Below are positions 1-8,867 of a DNA stretch of 64,000 bases, one piece after another. Within the stretch, counting starts at the first letter, position 1. Every line of letters begins with the position of its first letter. The position numbers and the translations under genes were made by a program. Source of the stretch: Pseudomonas brassicacearum subsp. brassicacearum (lineage in GTDB: Bacteria; Pseudomonadota; Gammaproteobacteria; Pseudomonadales; Pseudomonadaceae); the NCBI RefSeq assembly GCF_008801605.1, contig NZ_VZPJ01000007.1, forward strand, positions 62,001 to 126,000. Direction: 5' to 3'. Under the pieces are notes generated by a model. The model saw only the letters and a list, made by a program, of their open reading frames with translations. It made no database searches and was not told the DNA's origin.

Positions 1-111
1 AGGAAGCCGAATCGCAAAAGCGTCCGCCAGGTTCATCGACTTGTAAAGGTGGGTGATGCCGGACCCCGAGGGGACTGGCACGGACATAATGAGCTCAAAT
101 TCTCGGGGCAT
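1..111 (-). CDS. Partial hypothetical protein, N-terminal 37 residues
   Basis: Only the first 37 codons lie inside the window; the gene runs off the left edge. The start ATG at 111 is preceded by AGGAG nine bases upstream, so this is a credible start. The visible protein begins MPREFELIMSVPVPSG and continues with a DAFAIRLP stretch. That stretch faintly recalls DUF2867 proteins, but too little is visible to assign a family. It follows the DJ-1/PfpI-like gene by 23 bases on the same strand, so the two are probably co-transcribed from the divergent promoter region near 860. Confidence 0.55.
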   Translation of the reverse strand, partial: MPREFELIMSVPVPSGSGITHLYKSMNLADAFAIRLP

Positions 112-134
112 CGGGGATATCTCCTGAGTTCTAA

Positions 135-824
135 CTACCAATTCGACGACATGCCATGTCGCGTTTTTTGTTGGAAGGCGCCAACTTCTCCTTGTCGGAT
201 ACTGAGCCCGATCAAGGCATCATAGAGCGCTTGCTGCCCAGCCGGCAGAACAGGGAGCAACGTCGCACGGCGCTTGTCGGCATCGAACCAGGATTCAACC
301 AACCATCCCACCAGATAGAGCGCCGAAAGGCATCCACCAGCGGTTGCAACGTTCCCCTGGCATACAAGAGGCTGGTCCATGGGTTCAAGTCCCAGAGCTT
401 GCAAGCTCGATCGCGCATCCGGGTGGGTAGTGGCTGGGCCGTTGAGCAGCCCAAGCCGTTCGAGAATGAAAGCTCCGGCGCATATGGAGCCGATTCGCTG
501 GCGTCTGGAGTCAAGTTCGAACGACGGCAGGAAATCCGGGGCGGCAAGTGCAGCGGGTATTCCTTCCTTGCCGCTGACGAACAATACCGCGTCGGCACTG
601 TTGGCCTCGCAAAGCGGACCGTGCACCGAAACAGGCAGGCCGTGCGCCGACCGCACGATAGCGCTGGAACCCAATATTCGGACGTGCCAGTCCTCAGTGT
701 TGCGGCCTAAGATGTCCCACATCAGGAATAGGTCGATATCAGTGAATTGGTCGAAAGCAACCAGAACGATTTTCTTCAAGGCGAGCTCCATGAAAAGTGC
801 TGGCGTGCAAAACGCAACGGCCAT
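135..824 (-). CDS. DJ-1/PfpI (GATase1-like) family protein
   Basis: The protein is 229 residues from the upstream ATG, or 218 from the ATG at 791 (MELALKKIVLVAFD), which places the first beta-strand at the N-terminus as is usual; neither start has a strong Shine-Dalgarno site. A nucleophile-elbow motif, SICAGAFILERLGLL, sits near residue 115 and supplies the conserved cysteine of the DJ-1/PfpI fold; a downstream TTHPD segment is typical of GlxA-like members. There is no C-terminal AraC helix-turn-helix, so it is the stand-alone domain, as in isonitrile hydratase-like or chaperone/glyoxalase-like proteins. The exact reaction cannot be told. It diverges from a TetR regulator that probably controls it. 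Confidence 0.8.
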   Translation of the reverse strand: MAVAFCTPALFMELALKKIVLVAFDQFTDIDLFLMWDILGRNTEDWHVRILGSSAIVRSAHGLPVSVHGPLCEANSADAVLFVSGKEGIPAALAAPDFLPSFELDSRRQRIGSICAGAFILERLGLLNGPATTHPDARSSLQALGLEPMDQPLVCQGNVATAGGCLSALYLVGWLVESWFDADKRRATLLPVLPAGQQALYDALIGLSIRQGEVGAFQQKTRHGMSSNW

Positions 825-858
825 CTCTGCTGGTGTTCGCAGCGTACCGATCGGTTAC

Positions 859-883
859 GCGCCATACACAGTCTGTATGGCGC
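859..883. promoter_or_regulatory. Perfect 25-bp palindrome, probable TetR operator
   Basis: Two perfect 10-base arms (GCGCCATACA and TGTATGGCGC) flank a 5-base centre. The site lies in the divergent gap, 22 bases before the TetR-family GTG start and 35 bases before the upstream ATG of the DJ-1-like gene. Position and symmetry are what is expected of an autoregulatory TetR operator. This is inference; no binding evidence exists in the sequence. Confidence 0.65.
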
Positions 884-905
884 TAAATAGGGAGCGAAAT
901 GACCG

Positions 906-1460
906 GTGAGAAAACTGACTCGTAACCATTGGATCGCGGCTGGTTTTGAGGCCCTCGACCAAATAGGGCATACCGGTGTTTCGGCCGAGAGTCTATCGCG
1001 CCGATTGAATGTGACCCGCGGATCGTTCTATCACCATTTCCGCAATCGCGAGGATTTTGTCCGCACCTTGCTGGCCGCTTGGGAAGAAGACTACACGGAG
1101 CGCATGCTCGCTTATGCGGGGCAGGGCAGTAGCGCGGGCGAAATCCTGAAACGCTATTTGAGTATTGCCGCTGAGAAACAACCTGGGCGGGAAGTTTCCA
1201 TCCGAGCCTGGTCGCTGCACGATCCGTTGGTAGGCGAGTTTCAGCAGCGTGTTGACACAAGACGACTGGATTTCGCGATACGGACGTGCCGCCGCCTGGT
1301 CCATATGCCAGGGCAAGCAGAAGTGATTGGTCAGGTGGCCCATCTGTGCCTGATTGGTGGTCAGCAGGCAGGGCTGCGGCGTGATGCCGCTCGCTTCAAC
1401 CGTTTCCTGCATGGAGCCTTTTCACTTTTCGAAGGGGCGCTTGCACCGTGGCGGGCCTGA
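906..1460 (+). CDS. TetR/AcrR family transcriptional regulator
   Basis: The protein is 184 residues. The N-terminal 50 residues form a TetR helix-turn-helix: VSAESLSRRLNVTRGSFYHH, followed by FRNREDFVRTLL, with the characteristic tyrosine-histidine-histidine-phenylalanine at the end of the recognition helix. The rest is a helical ligand-binding domain with no recognisable ligand signature. The start is GTG; GGAG at 891-894 is the nearest Shine-Dalgarno match, 11 bases upstream, slightly long. An overlapping ATG at 899 is out of frame and stops after nine codons. It is divergent from the DJ-1-like gene, with a palindrome between them that it probably binds. Confidence 0.88.
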   Translation: MRKLTRNHWIAAGFEALDQIGHTGVSAESLSRRLNVTRGSFYHHFRNREDFVRTLLAAWEEDYTERMLAYAGQGSSAGEILKRYLSIAAEKQPGREVSIRAWSLHDPLVGEFQQRVDTRRLDFAIRTCRRLVHMPGQAEVIGQVAHLCLIGGQQAGLRRDAARFNRFLHGAFSLFEGALAPWRA

Positions 1461-1523
1461 GTCATGAGCTATATCGGGTAACTGAATAAATAGTGTCCAA
1501 GGCTAACGTCCATGGCACTGGCC

Positions 1524-1555
1524 TAAAAAAAAAACGGCACCCAAAGGTGCCGTTT
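1524..1555 (-). terminator. Rho-independent terminator of the nuo operon
   Basis: A perfect 10-bp stem (1532-1541 with 1546-1555, AAACGGCACC / GGTGCCGTTT) has a 4-base loop and, read on the minus strand, runs into a T tract of about ten bases. It lies about 30 bases past the nuoN stop. It faces the end of the TetR gene and may also stop that transcript, though its T tract is poorer in that direction. Confidence 0.9.
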
Positions 1556-1583
1556 CTGTTTTCTACGATCTACCGCTACACGA

Positions 1584-3047
1584 TCAGCCCGTCAAGCCAG
1601 CCTGCTGAACCAGGGTCAGCAACGGCTGCGGGTACACACCGAGGAAGAACGCCAGTACGGCGATGGCCAGCAGCATCACGCCGCCTGCCTTCTGTTCCCA
1701 GTGCAACTCGGCGTCGTGGCGACGCAGGTTCGGTTCCATCAGGTACAAGGTGACCATGACGCGCAGGTAGTAGAACACGCCGATGGCACTGCCCAGCACC
1801 AGGGAGCCGACCAGCCACCATTGGTGAGCCTCGACGCCGGTGGCGATGATGTAGAACTTGCCGATGAAGCCGGCGGTCAGCGGGATGCCGGCCAGGGACA
1901 GCATCATCACGGTCAGCACGGCGGTCAGGTACGGACGGCGCCAGAACAGGCCGCGGTATTCGTACAGGGCGTCGGCGTCGCGGCCGTTGTACGGCGAGGA
2001 CATCAGGGTGATCACACCGAAGGCGCCGAGGCTGGTGATCACGTAGGTGACCAGGTACACGCCGATGGCTTCCACGGCCAGGCCCTTGCTGGCGATCAGG
2101 GCGATCAGCAGGTAGCCGAAGTGGGCGATGGACGAGTAACCCAGCAGACGCTTGAGGTTGCTCTGGGTCAGTGCCAGCAGGTTACCGAACAGGATCGACG
2201 CGATGGCGATGATGGTCAGTACGTTGCTCAGCACACCGCTGCTGGCCACTGGCGAGATCTGGAACAGACGCACCATGACCGCGAACACCGCCACTTTCGA
2301 AGCGGTGGCCAGGAACGCCGCCACTGGCGCCGGGGCGCCTTCGTAGACGTCCGGGGTCCAGAGGTGGAACGGTACCAGCGACAGCTTGAACGCCAGGCCG
2401 ATCAGCATCATGCCCAGGCCCAGTTGCGCGATCGGGCTAGGCAGGCCGGTGGCGGCCAGGGCCTGGCCGATGCCGACGAAGCTCAGGGTGCCGGCTTCGG
2501 CGTAGAGCAGGGCCATGCCGAACAACAGGAACGCGGAACCGGCCGCCGACAGCACCATGTACTTGATGCCGGCTTCCAGGGAGCGCTTGTTGAAGAAGGC
2601 GTAGGCCACCAGGCCATAGACCGGTACCGACAGCAGTTCCAGGCCGATGAACAGGCTGGCCAGGTGCTGCGCGCTGACCAGGACCAGGCCACCGGCGGCG
2701 GCCATCAGGATCAGCAGGTACAGCTCTTCGCGGTTGCCCGGGTAACCCGAACCGCCATCGCCGAGGTAGGCGTGGGCGAGGGTGACACAGGCCAGGGTGG
2801 CGACCAGGATCAACGCCATGTACAGGCAGGCGAAGCTGTCGATCTGAATCAGCGGGGTGACCGCCAGGGGCGCGACTTTCAGGGCCGGCAAGATCGACAG
2901 CAGGGCCAGGTTCAGCCCCGCCACCGACAGCAGGAAGGTCTGTGAGTGATTGCGGCGCCAGGCGATCGCCAGCATCACCACGATGATCGTGGCGCTGGTG
3001 ATCAACAGCGGCGCAAGCGCGATAAAGTGTTGAATCGTGAATTCCAT
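1584..3047 (-). CDS. nuoN: NADH-quinone oxidoreductase subunit N
   Basis: The protein is 487 residues, a proton-pumping antiporter-like membrane subunit of complex I. Its many hydrophobic segments and the LVPFHLWTPDVYEGAP motif identify the NuoN/MrpD-type fold. The start is the ATG at 3047 (MEFTIQHFIAL), with an AAGAG site upstream; the frame is open further 5' but overlaps the end of nuoM. It is the last gene of the nuo operon, 7 bases after nuoM, and is followed by a strong terminator. No frame damage is seen and the length is normal for Pseudomonas. Confidence 0.97.
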   Translation of the reverse strand: MEFTIQHFIALAPLLITSATIIVVMLAIAWRRNHSQTFLLSVAGLNLALLSILPALKVAPLAVTPLIQIDSFACLYMALILVATLACVTLAHAYLGDGGSGYPGNREELYLLILMAAAGGLVLVSAQHLASLFIGLELLSVPVYGLVAYAFFNKRSLEAGIKYMVLSAAGSAFLLFGMALLYAEAGTLSFVGIGQALAATGLPSPIAQLGLGMMLIGLAFKLSLVPFHLWTPDVYEGAPAPVAAFLATASKVAVFAVMVRLFQISPVASSGVLSNVLTIIAIASILFGNLLALTQSNLKRLLGYSSIAHFGYLLIALIASKGLAVEAIGVYLVTYVITSLGAFGVITLMSSPYNGRDADALYEYRGLFWRRPYLTAVLTVMMLSLAGIPLTAGFIGKFYIIATGVEAHQWWLVGSLVLGSAIGVFYYLRVMVTLYLMEPNLRRHDAELHWEQKAGGVMLLAIAVLAFFLGVYPQPLLTLVQQAGLTG

Positions 3048-3054
3048 AGCGCTC

Positions 3055-4587
3055 TTACCGGGCCGAAGCGAGTTGAGAGAAGGCGGTGCCGAGCCACTGC
3101 TGCACGCCATGCATCGTGGCGGCAGAGGTGTCGAGGAACGGTTGCGGGGAAACGCCGAGGTAAACCAGCAGCGCCGCAAGGCCGAGCACCATGATCAGTT
3201 CGCGACCGTCCATGCCGCGCAGCACTTCGTCCGACTTGGTCGGGCCGAAGTAGGCACGGTGGATCATGATCAGCGAGTAGACCGAACCGAACACCAGGCC
3301 GGAGGTGGCGATGGCGGTGATCCACGGAGCGCTGGCGAACGTGCCGATCAGGATCAGGAACTCGCCGACGAAGTTGCCAGTGCCTGGCAGGCCCAGGGAA
3401 GCGGCTGCGAAGAACAGGCTGATGGCCGGCAGGTAGGCGATGCGCGACCAGATGCCGCCCATCTCACGCATGTCCCGGGTGTGCAGGCGCTCGTACAACT
3501 GGCCGCTGAGGATAAACAGCGCCGCCGCCGACAGGCCGTGAGCCAACATCTGGATCACCGCGCCTTGCAGGGCCAACTGGCTGCCGGAGTAGATCCCGAT
3601 CAGCACGAAGCCCATGTGCGAAACGCTGGAAAACGCGATCAGGCGCTTGATGTCGGTCTGGGCGAACGCCAGGAACGCACCGTAGAAAATCCCGATCAGG
3701 CCCAGGGTCATGGCGATCGGCGCGAACTCGGCCGACGCATTGGGGAACAGCGGCAGGGCAAAGCGCAGCAGGCCGTAGGCCGCCGTCTTGAGCAAGATAC
3801 CCGCCAGGTCCACGGAACCTGCGGTCGGCGCCTGGGCGTGGGCGTCCGGCAGCCAGGAGTGGAACGGCACCACTGGCAGCTTCACCGCGAAGGCGATGAA
3901 GAAGCCGAGCATCAGCACGTACTCGGTGGTCTTGGACATCTGCACTTTCAACAGGTCGGCGTAGTTGAAGGTAATCACACCGGTGTTGTTGAAGTTGACC
4001 AGCACCAGGCCAAGGATCGCCACCAACATGATCAGGCCGGAAGCCTGGGTGAAGATGAAGAACTTGGTCGCCGCGTAGATCCGGGTTTTCTTGCCGTCCG
4101 AAGAACTGTGACCCCAGAGCGCGATGAGGAAGTACATCGGCACCAGCATCATTTCCCAGAAGAAGAAGAACATGAACAGGTCCAGCGCCAGGAACACGCC
4201 GATGACGCCGCCCAGGATCCACATCAGGTTCAGGTGGAAGAAACCCACGTGACGCTGGATCTCTTTCCAGGAGCAGAGTACCGAGAGGATACCCAGCAGG
4301 CCGGTCAGCAGGATCATCAGCAGCGACAGGCCGTCGAGGGCCAGGTGCACGCTGATGCCGAAGCGCGCGATCCAGGCATGCTTGAATTCAAGCGCCCAGG
4401 TTGGATCGGCGCCAGGAGCCGGAGCAAATGAATAGTCGCCGGTCGCCCACAGCCAGAGGCCGAGCGCGAGTTCCAGGGACATGGTCAGCAGCGCAATCCA
4501 GCGCGGGAGCGTGGAGCTGGAGCGCTCCGCGATCCAGCACAGCAGGCCGCCGATGAAGGGGATCAGGATTAGCCAGGGCAGAATCAT
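3055..4587 (-). CDS. nuoM: NADH-quinone oxidoreductase subunit M
   Basis: The protein is 510 residues, the second large antiporter-like membrane subunit of complex I. It begins MILPWLILIPFIGGLL, a first transmembrane helix, and carries KLPVVPFHSWLPDAHAQAP near the middle, the NuoM counterpart of the conserved pump motif. About 14 hydrophobic helices are visible, the usual number. It lies between nuoL and nuoN with short gaps (39 and 7 bases), consistent with one transcript. Confidence 0.97.
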   Translation of the reverse strand: MILPWLILIPFIGGLLCWIAERSSSTLPRWIALLTMSLELALGLWLWATGDYSFAPAPGADPTWALEFKHAWIARFGISVHLALDGLSLLMILLTGLLGILSVLCSWKEIQRHVGFFHLNLMWILGGVIGVFLALDLFMFFFFWEMMLVPMYFLIALWGHSSSDGKKTRIYAATKFFIFTQASGLIMLVAILGLVLVNFNNTGVITFNYADLLKVQMSKTTEYVLMLGFFIAFAVKLPVVPFHSWLPDAHAQAPTAGSVDLAGILLKTAAYGLLRFALPLFPNASAEFAPIAMTLGLIGIFYGAFLAFAQTDIKRLIAFSSVSHMGFVLIGIYSGSQLALQGAVIQMLAHGLSAAALFILSGQLYERLHTRDMREMGGIWSRIAYLPAISLFFAAASLGLPGTGNFVGEFLILIGTFASAPWITAIATSGLVFGSVYSLIMIHRAYFGPTKSDEVLRGMDGRELIMVLGLAALLVYLGVSPQPFLDTSAATMHGVQQWLGTAFSQLASAR

Positions 4588-4626
4588 GACGGGCTCGTTT
4601 CCTTTCGCAAGTTCGCAAGGTTCATA

Positions 4627-6480
4627 TCAGACCGCTACCAGCACGATGGCGCCGATAACCAGCACGGCGCCAGCCGCCATGGAAGCCGCATACCAACGCA
4701 GTTGACCGGTCTCGGTACGGCTCAGGGCAGTGTGGCCGCCCTTGGCCATGCGCGGGATCAGGCCAATGGTCTGGTCGAGCGGGTCTTTGCGCAGAATGTG
4801 GCTGATCGCAAGGTATGGCTTGACGAACAGTTTGTCGTAGATCCAGTCGAAGCCCCAGGCGGCGAACCACCAGGCCGAAAGGAATCGCCCGATACCGCTG
4901 TTGGCGATCGCCGTGACGAAACGACGCTTGCCCAGGAACAGCAGGGCGGCCAGCAGGATACCTGCCAGGGCGATGGCGCCCGAGGCGATTTCCAGGCTGT
5001 GCTTGGCTTCGCCGCCGGCATGGCCGACGCTTTGCGGCAGCACATCGGCCAGCGGTGGGGTGATCATGGCGCCGACGAAGGTCGACAGCACGATCAGCAC
5101 CGACAGTGGCAGCCAGTGAGCAATGCCATGGCCGGCATGGGCTTGGGTCTTGGCTTCACCATGGAACGCGATGAAGATCAGGCGGAAGGTGTACAGGGAG
5201 GTCATGAACGCACCCACCAGGCCGGCATAGAGCAGTGCCTGGTTACCGCTGGCGAACGCTTCCCAGAGGATCTCGTCCTTGGAGTAGAAGCCGGCGGTGA
5301 CCAGTGGCAGGGCCGCCAGGGCCGCGCCGCCAACGATGAAGCTGGCGTAGGCCAACGGCAGTTTCTTCCACAGGCCGCCCATCTTGAAGATGTTCTGCTC
5401 GTGGTGGCAGGCAACGATCACCGCACCGGAAGCAAGGAACAGCAGCGCCTTGAAGAAGGCGTGGGTCATCAGGTGGAAGATCGCGCCTTCCCAGGCACCA
5501 ACGCCCAGGGCCAGGAACATGTAGCCGATCTGGCTCATGGTCGAGTAGGCGAGGATGCGCTTGATGTCGGTTTGTACCAGCGCGGCAAAACCGGCCAGTA
5601 CCAGGGTCACGCCGCCGACGATGCCCACCAGGTGCAGGATGTCCGGCGCCAGGGCGAACAGGCCGTGGGTACGGGCGATCAGGTAGACGCCAGCGGTCAC
5701 CATGGTCGCGGCGTGGATCAGTGCCGAGACCGGGGTAGGGCCGGCCATCGCGTCCGCCAACCAGGTTTGCAGCGGCAGTTGCGCGGATTTACCGACGGCG
5801 CCGCCCAGCAGCATCAGGGTCGCCAGGACGATCCAGAAGTCACCGACCTTGAAGTGCTCGGGCGCCTTTACCAGCAGTTCCTGGATATTCAGCGTGCCCA
5901 GTTGCTGGAACAGGATGAACAGGCCGATGGCCATGAACACGTCGCCGATCCGGGTGACGATGAACGCCTTGAGTGCGGCATTCCCGTTGTTGCGGTTGCT
6001 GTAGTAGAAACCGATCAACAGGTACGAGCACAGACCCACGCCTTCCCAACCGAAGTACAGGAACAACAGGTTATCGCCGAGCACCAGGAACAGCATGCTG
6101 GCGATGAACAGGTTGGTGTAGGCGAAGAAGCGCGAGTAACCGGCTTCACCGCGCATGTACCAGGAGGCGAACAGGTGGATCAGGAAACCCACGCCGACCA
6201 CCACGCCGAGCATGGTGATGGACAGGCCGTCCAGGTAGAGGGCGAAGTTCGGCGTGAAGCCTTCCACCGCCATCCAGCGCCACAGCACCTGCACATACAC
6301 ACCGCCTTCGGGCGGGGCGACGTTGAACTGCCAGATCACGTAGGCCGTGACGATGGCAGACAGGCCGATGGAACCCACGCCAACCAGCGCCGAAAGGTTT
6401 TCCGACCAGCGTCCACGGGAGAACGACAGCAGCAGGAAACCAATGAGGGGGAATACGAAAGTCAGAAAGATTAGGTTCAT
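4627..6480 (-). CDS. nuoL: NADH-quinone oxidoreductase subunit L
   Basis: The protein is 617 residues, the most distal antiporter-like subunit of complex I. The motif [20 protein letters not shown], followed by [11 protein letters not shown], is the NuoL/ND5 signature. The C-terminal part contains the extended region that forms the long lateral helix along the membrane arm, ending in a final transmembrane segment ([16 protein letters not shown]). Its ATG overlaps the nuoK stop codon in an ATGA arrangement, indicating translational coupling. Confidence 0.97.
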
Positions 6481-6785
6481 CCGCGCATCTCGCTGGCAGC
6501 GTCGATATCGAGAGTGTGGAAGCGGCGATACAGCTGCAACAGGATCGCCAGGCCGATACTGGCCTCGGCGGCTGCCAGGCTGATCACCAGGATGAACATG
6601 ATCTGTCCATCCGGCTGCGCCCAGCGAGCGCCCGCGACGATGAAAGCCAGGGCGGAGGCATTCATCATGACCTCCAGGCTCATCAGCACGAACAGAATGT
6701 TGCGGCGGACCATCAGGCCAACCAGACCGAGGCAGAACAGGATGCCGGCAACCGCCAGACCATGCTCGAGAGGGATAGCAGGCAT
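6477..6785 (-). CDS. nuoK: NADH-quinone oxidoreductase subunit K
   Basis: The protein is 102 residues with three transmembrane helices, the ND4L homologue. The start at 6785 ([14 protein letters not shown]) fits the family; the frame is open further upstream but would overlap nuoJ and has no family resemblance. The second and third helices contain [13 protein letters not shown] and [12 protein letters not shown], which carry the two conserved membrane glutamates of NuoK. It overlaps nuoL by four bases and follows nuoJ by four bases. Confidence 0.96.
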
Positions 6786-6789
6786 GTGA

Positions 6790-7290
6790 TTACTCCTTCG
6801 CCTCGTTACGGCCCAAATGGAACGCCGTGACGGCTGCGGCAAGCAGCAGCATCGAGGCGAGTTCGACCACCAGCAGGTACGGACCGAACAGGCTGATGCC
6901 CACGGCCTTGGCGTCTACGGTGGTGTGGCCGATGGCCTGGCCGCTCTGGTGAGCGAACAGCACATACAGCAGTTCACCCAGCAGCAGGGCGGACAGGATC
7001 ACCGGTCCCGCCCAGATGCCGGGCTTGAGCCAGGAGCGTTCCTGCTGGACCGCGGCCGGGCCGAGGTTGAGCATCATCACCACGAACACGAACAGCACCA
7101 TGATGGCGCCGGCGTAGGCGATCACTTCCAGGGCACCGGCGAACGGTGCACCGAGGGCGAAGAAGGTCATGGCCACGGCGATCAGCGAAATGATCAGGTA
7201 GAGCAGGGCGTGCACGGGGTTGGTGTTGGTGACCACACGAAGCGTGGACACCACCGCGATACCCGATGCGAAATAGAAAGCGAATTCCAT
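6790..7290 (-). CDS. nuoJ: NADH-quinone oxidoreductase subunit J
   Basis: The protein is 166 residues with five hydrophobic helices, the ND6 homologue of complex I. The motif [18 protein letters not shown] is the conserved pi-bulge-bearing third helix region. The start at 7290 ([14 protein letters not shown]) is preceded by AAGGAAGAAAG. It sits nine bases after nuoI and four before nuoK in the operon. Length and motifs are ordinary for the family. Confidence 0.96.
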
Positions 7291-7299
7291 CTTTCTTCC

Positions 7300-7848
7300 T
7301 TAAGGCAGCAAGCTCTTCACGTTGATCGGTTCGGCTTCGTTCTGCGCGGCGCCTTTTGGCTTACCGGCAATGGCCATACCTGCAACACGATAGAAGTTGT
7401 AATCAGGGTTTTTACCGGGACCGGAAATCAGCAGATCTTCTTTCTCGTACACCAGGTCCTGACGTTTGAACTCGGCCATTTCGAAATCCGGCGTGAGCTG
7501 GATCGCGGTGGTCGGGCAGGCTTCCTCGCAGAGGCCACAGAAAATGCAGCGCGAGAAGTTGATACGGAAGAAGTCCGGGTACCAGCGACCGTCTTCGGTT
7601 TCAGCTTTCTGCAGCGAGATGCAACCCACCGGGCACGCCACGGCGCACAGGTTGCAGGCCACGCAGCGCTCTTCGCCGTCGGGGTCGCGGGTCAGGACGA
7701 TGCGGCCACGATAGCGTGGTGCCAGGTAGACCGGCTCTTCCGGGTATTGCAGGGTGTCGCGCTTGCGAAAGCCATGGCCGAAGATCATGACCAGGCTTCG
7801 CAGTTGGGTACCGGTACCCTTAACGATGTCGCCAATATATTTGAACAT
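7300..7848 (-). CDS. nuoI: NADH-quinone oxidoreductase subunit I
   Basis: The protein is 182 residues, a peripheral ferredoxin-like subunit. Two classical 4Fe-4S motifs are visible, CVACNLCAVACPVGC and CIFCGLCEEACPT, which hold clusters N6a and N6b on the electron path from NuoG towards NuoB. The N-terminal amphipathic segment (MFKYIGDIVKG) anchors it near the membrane arm. It lies 11 bases downstream of nuoH. Confidence 0.97.
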   Translation of the reverse strand: MFKYIGDIVKGTGTQLRSLVMIFGHGFRKRDTLQYPEEPVYLAPRYRGRIVLTRDPDGEERCVACNLCAVACPVGCISLQKAETEDGRWYPDFFRINFSRCIFCGLCEEACPTTAIQLTPDFEMAEFKRQDLVYEKEDLLISGPGKNPDYNFYRVAGMAIAGKPKGAAQNEAEPINVKSLLP

Positions 7849-7859
7849 GGGTCAAATCC

Positions 7860-8867
7860 TCACTGAACCGCGGCCGCAGGCGCGTTCATCAAAACGATCG
7901 CAGCGGTCACCAGCATGTTGATCAGGGTCAGCGGCAGGCAGAATTTCCAGCTGAAGTCCATCACCTGGTCGTAGCGTGGGCGCGGGATCGAGGCGCGCAG
8001 CAGGACGAACAGCATGATGAAGAACGCGGTCTTCAGGGCGAACCAGACGAAGGACAGTTGCGGCAGGATGTCGAACGGACCGTGCCAGCCACCGAAGAAC
8101 AGCGTTACCAGCAGCGCCGAGATCAGGATGATCCCGATGTATTCACCGACGAAGAACATGCCCCATTTCATGCCGGCATATTCAATGTGGTAACCGTCGG
8201 CCAGTTCTTGCTCCGCTTCCGGCTGGTCGAAGGGGTGACGGTGAGTCACGGCCACGCCAGCGATGAAGAAGGTACAGAAACCGAAGAACTGCGGAATGAT
8301 GAACCACAGGTTCTGGGCCTGGTACTCGACGATGTCGCGCATGTTGAACGAGCCGGCCTGGATCACGATGCCCATGAGCGACAGGCCCATGAACACTTCG
8401 TAGGACACGGTCTGGGCCGAGGCCCGCAGGCTGCCCAGCAGGGCGAACTTGTTGTTGCTCGACCAGCCGGCGAACAGCACCGCATACACCGACAGGCCGG
8501 CCATGGCGAAGAAGAACAGCAGGCCGATGTTCAGGTCCGCCACACCCCAGGTCGGGGTGATCGGGATGATCGCGAAGGCGATCAGCAAGGCGCTCATGGC
8601 GACCACCGGTGCCAGGGTGAAGATCACCTTGTCGGCAAACGGCGGCGTCCAGTCTTCCTTGAAGAACATCTTGATCATGTCGGCGGCGATCTGGAACATG
8701 CCGAATGGGCCGACGCGGTTCGGACCGTAGCGGTCCTGCCACCAGCCCAGCAGGCGACGTTCGACGAAGCTCAACAGTGCGCCTGCGACCACCACGGCCA
8801 GCAGGATCACGATGGCCTTGAGGACCGTCAGGATCACAGCGATCACTTCAGGGGTGAACCAGCTCAT
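7860..8867 (-). CDS. nuoH: NADH-quinone oxidoreductase subunit H
   Basis: The protein is 335 residues, the membrane subunit that helps form the quinone chamber. The segment RYGPNRVGPFGMFQIAADM is the ND1 signature and FDQPEAEQELADGYHIEYAG is the acidic loop facing the quinone site. Eight hydrophobic helices are apparent. Its ATG at 8867 overlaps the end of nuoG by four bases (ATGA type), so the two are translationally coupled. Confidence 0.97.
   Translation of the reverse strand: MSWFTPEVIAVILTVLKAIVILLAVVVAGALLSFVERRLLGWWQDRYGPNRVGPFGMFQIAADMIKMFFKEDWTPPFADKVIFTLAPVVAMSALLIAFAIIPITPTWGVADLNIGLLFFFAMAGLSVYAVLFAGWSSNNKFALLGSLRASAQTVSYEVFMGLSLMGIVIQAGSFNMRDIVEYQAQNLWFIIPQFFGFCTFFIAGVAVTHRHPFDQPEAEQELADGYHIEYAGMKWGMFFVGEYIGIILISALLVTLFFGGWHGPFDILPQLSFVWFALKTAFFIMLFVLLRASIPRPRYDQVMDFSWKFCLPLTLINMLVTAAIVLMNAPAAAVQ

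Noticed and set aside
1701..2945. Long plus-strand open frame of 414 codons opposite nuoN
   Set aside because: It is antisense to nuoN, is rich in Gln, His and Asp codons produced by GC-rich reverse-complement reading, and has no recognisable domain. The same holds for the long antisense frames opposite nuoM, nuoL, nuoG and nuoCD.
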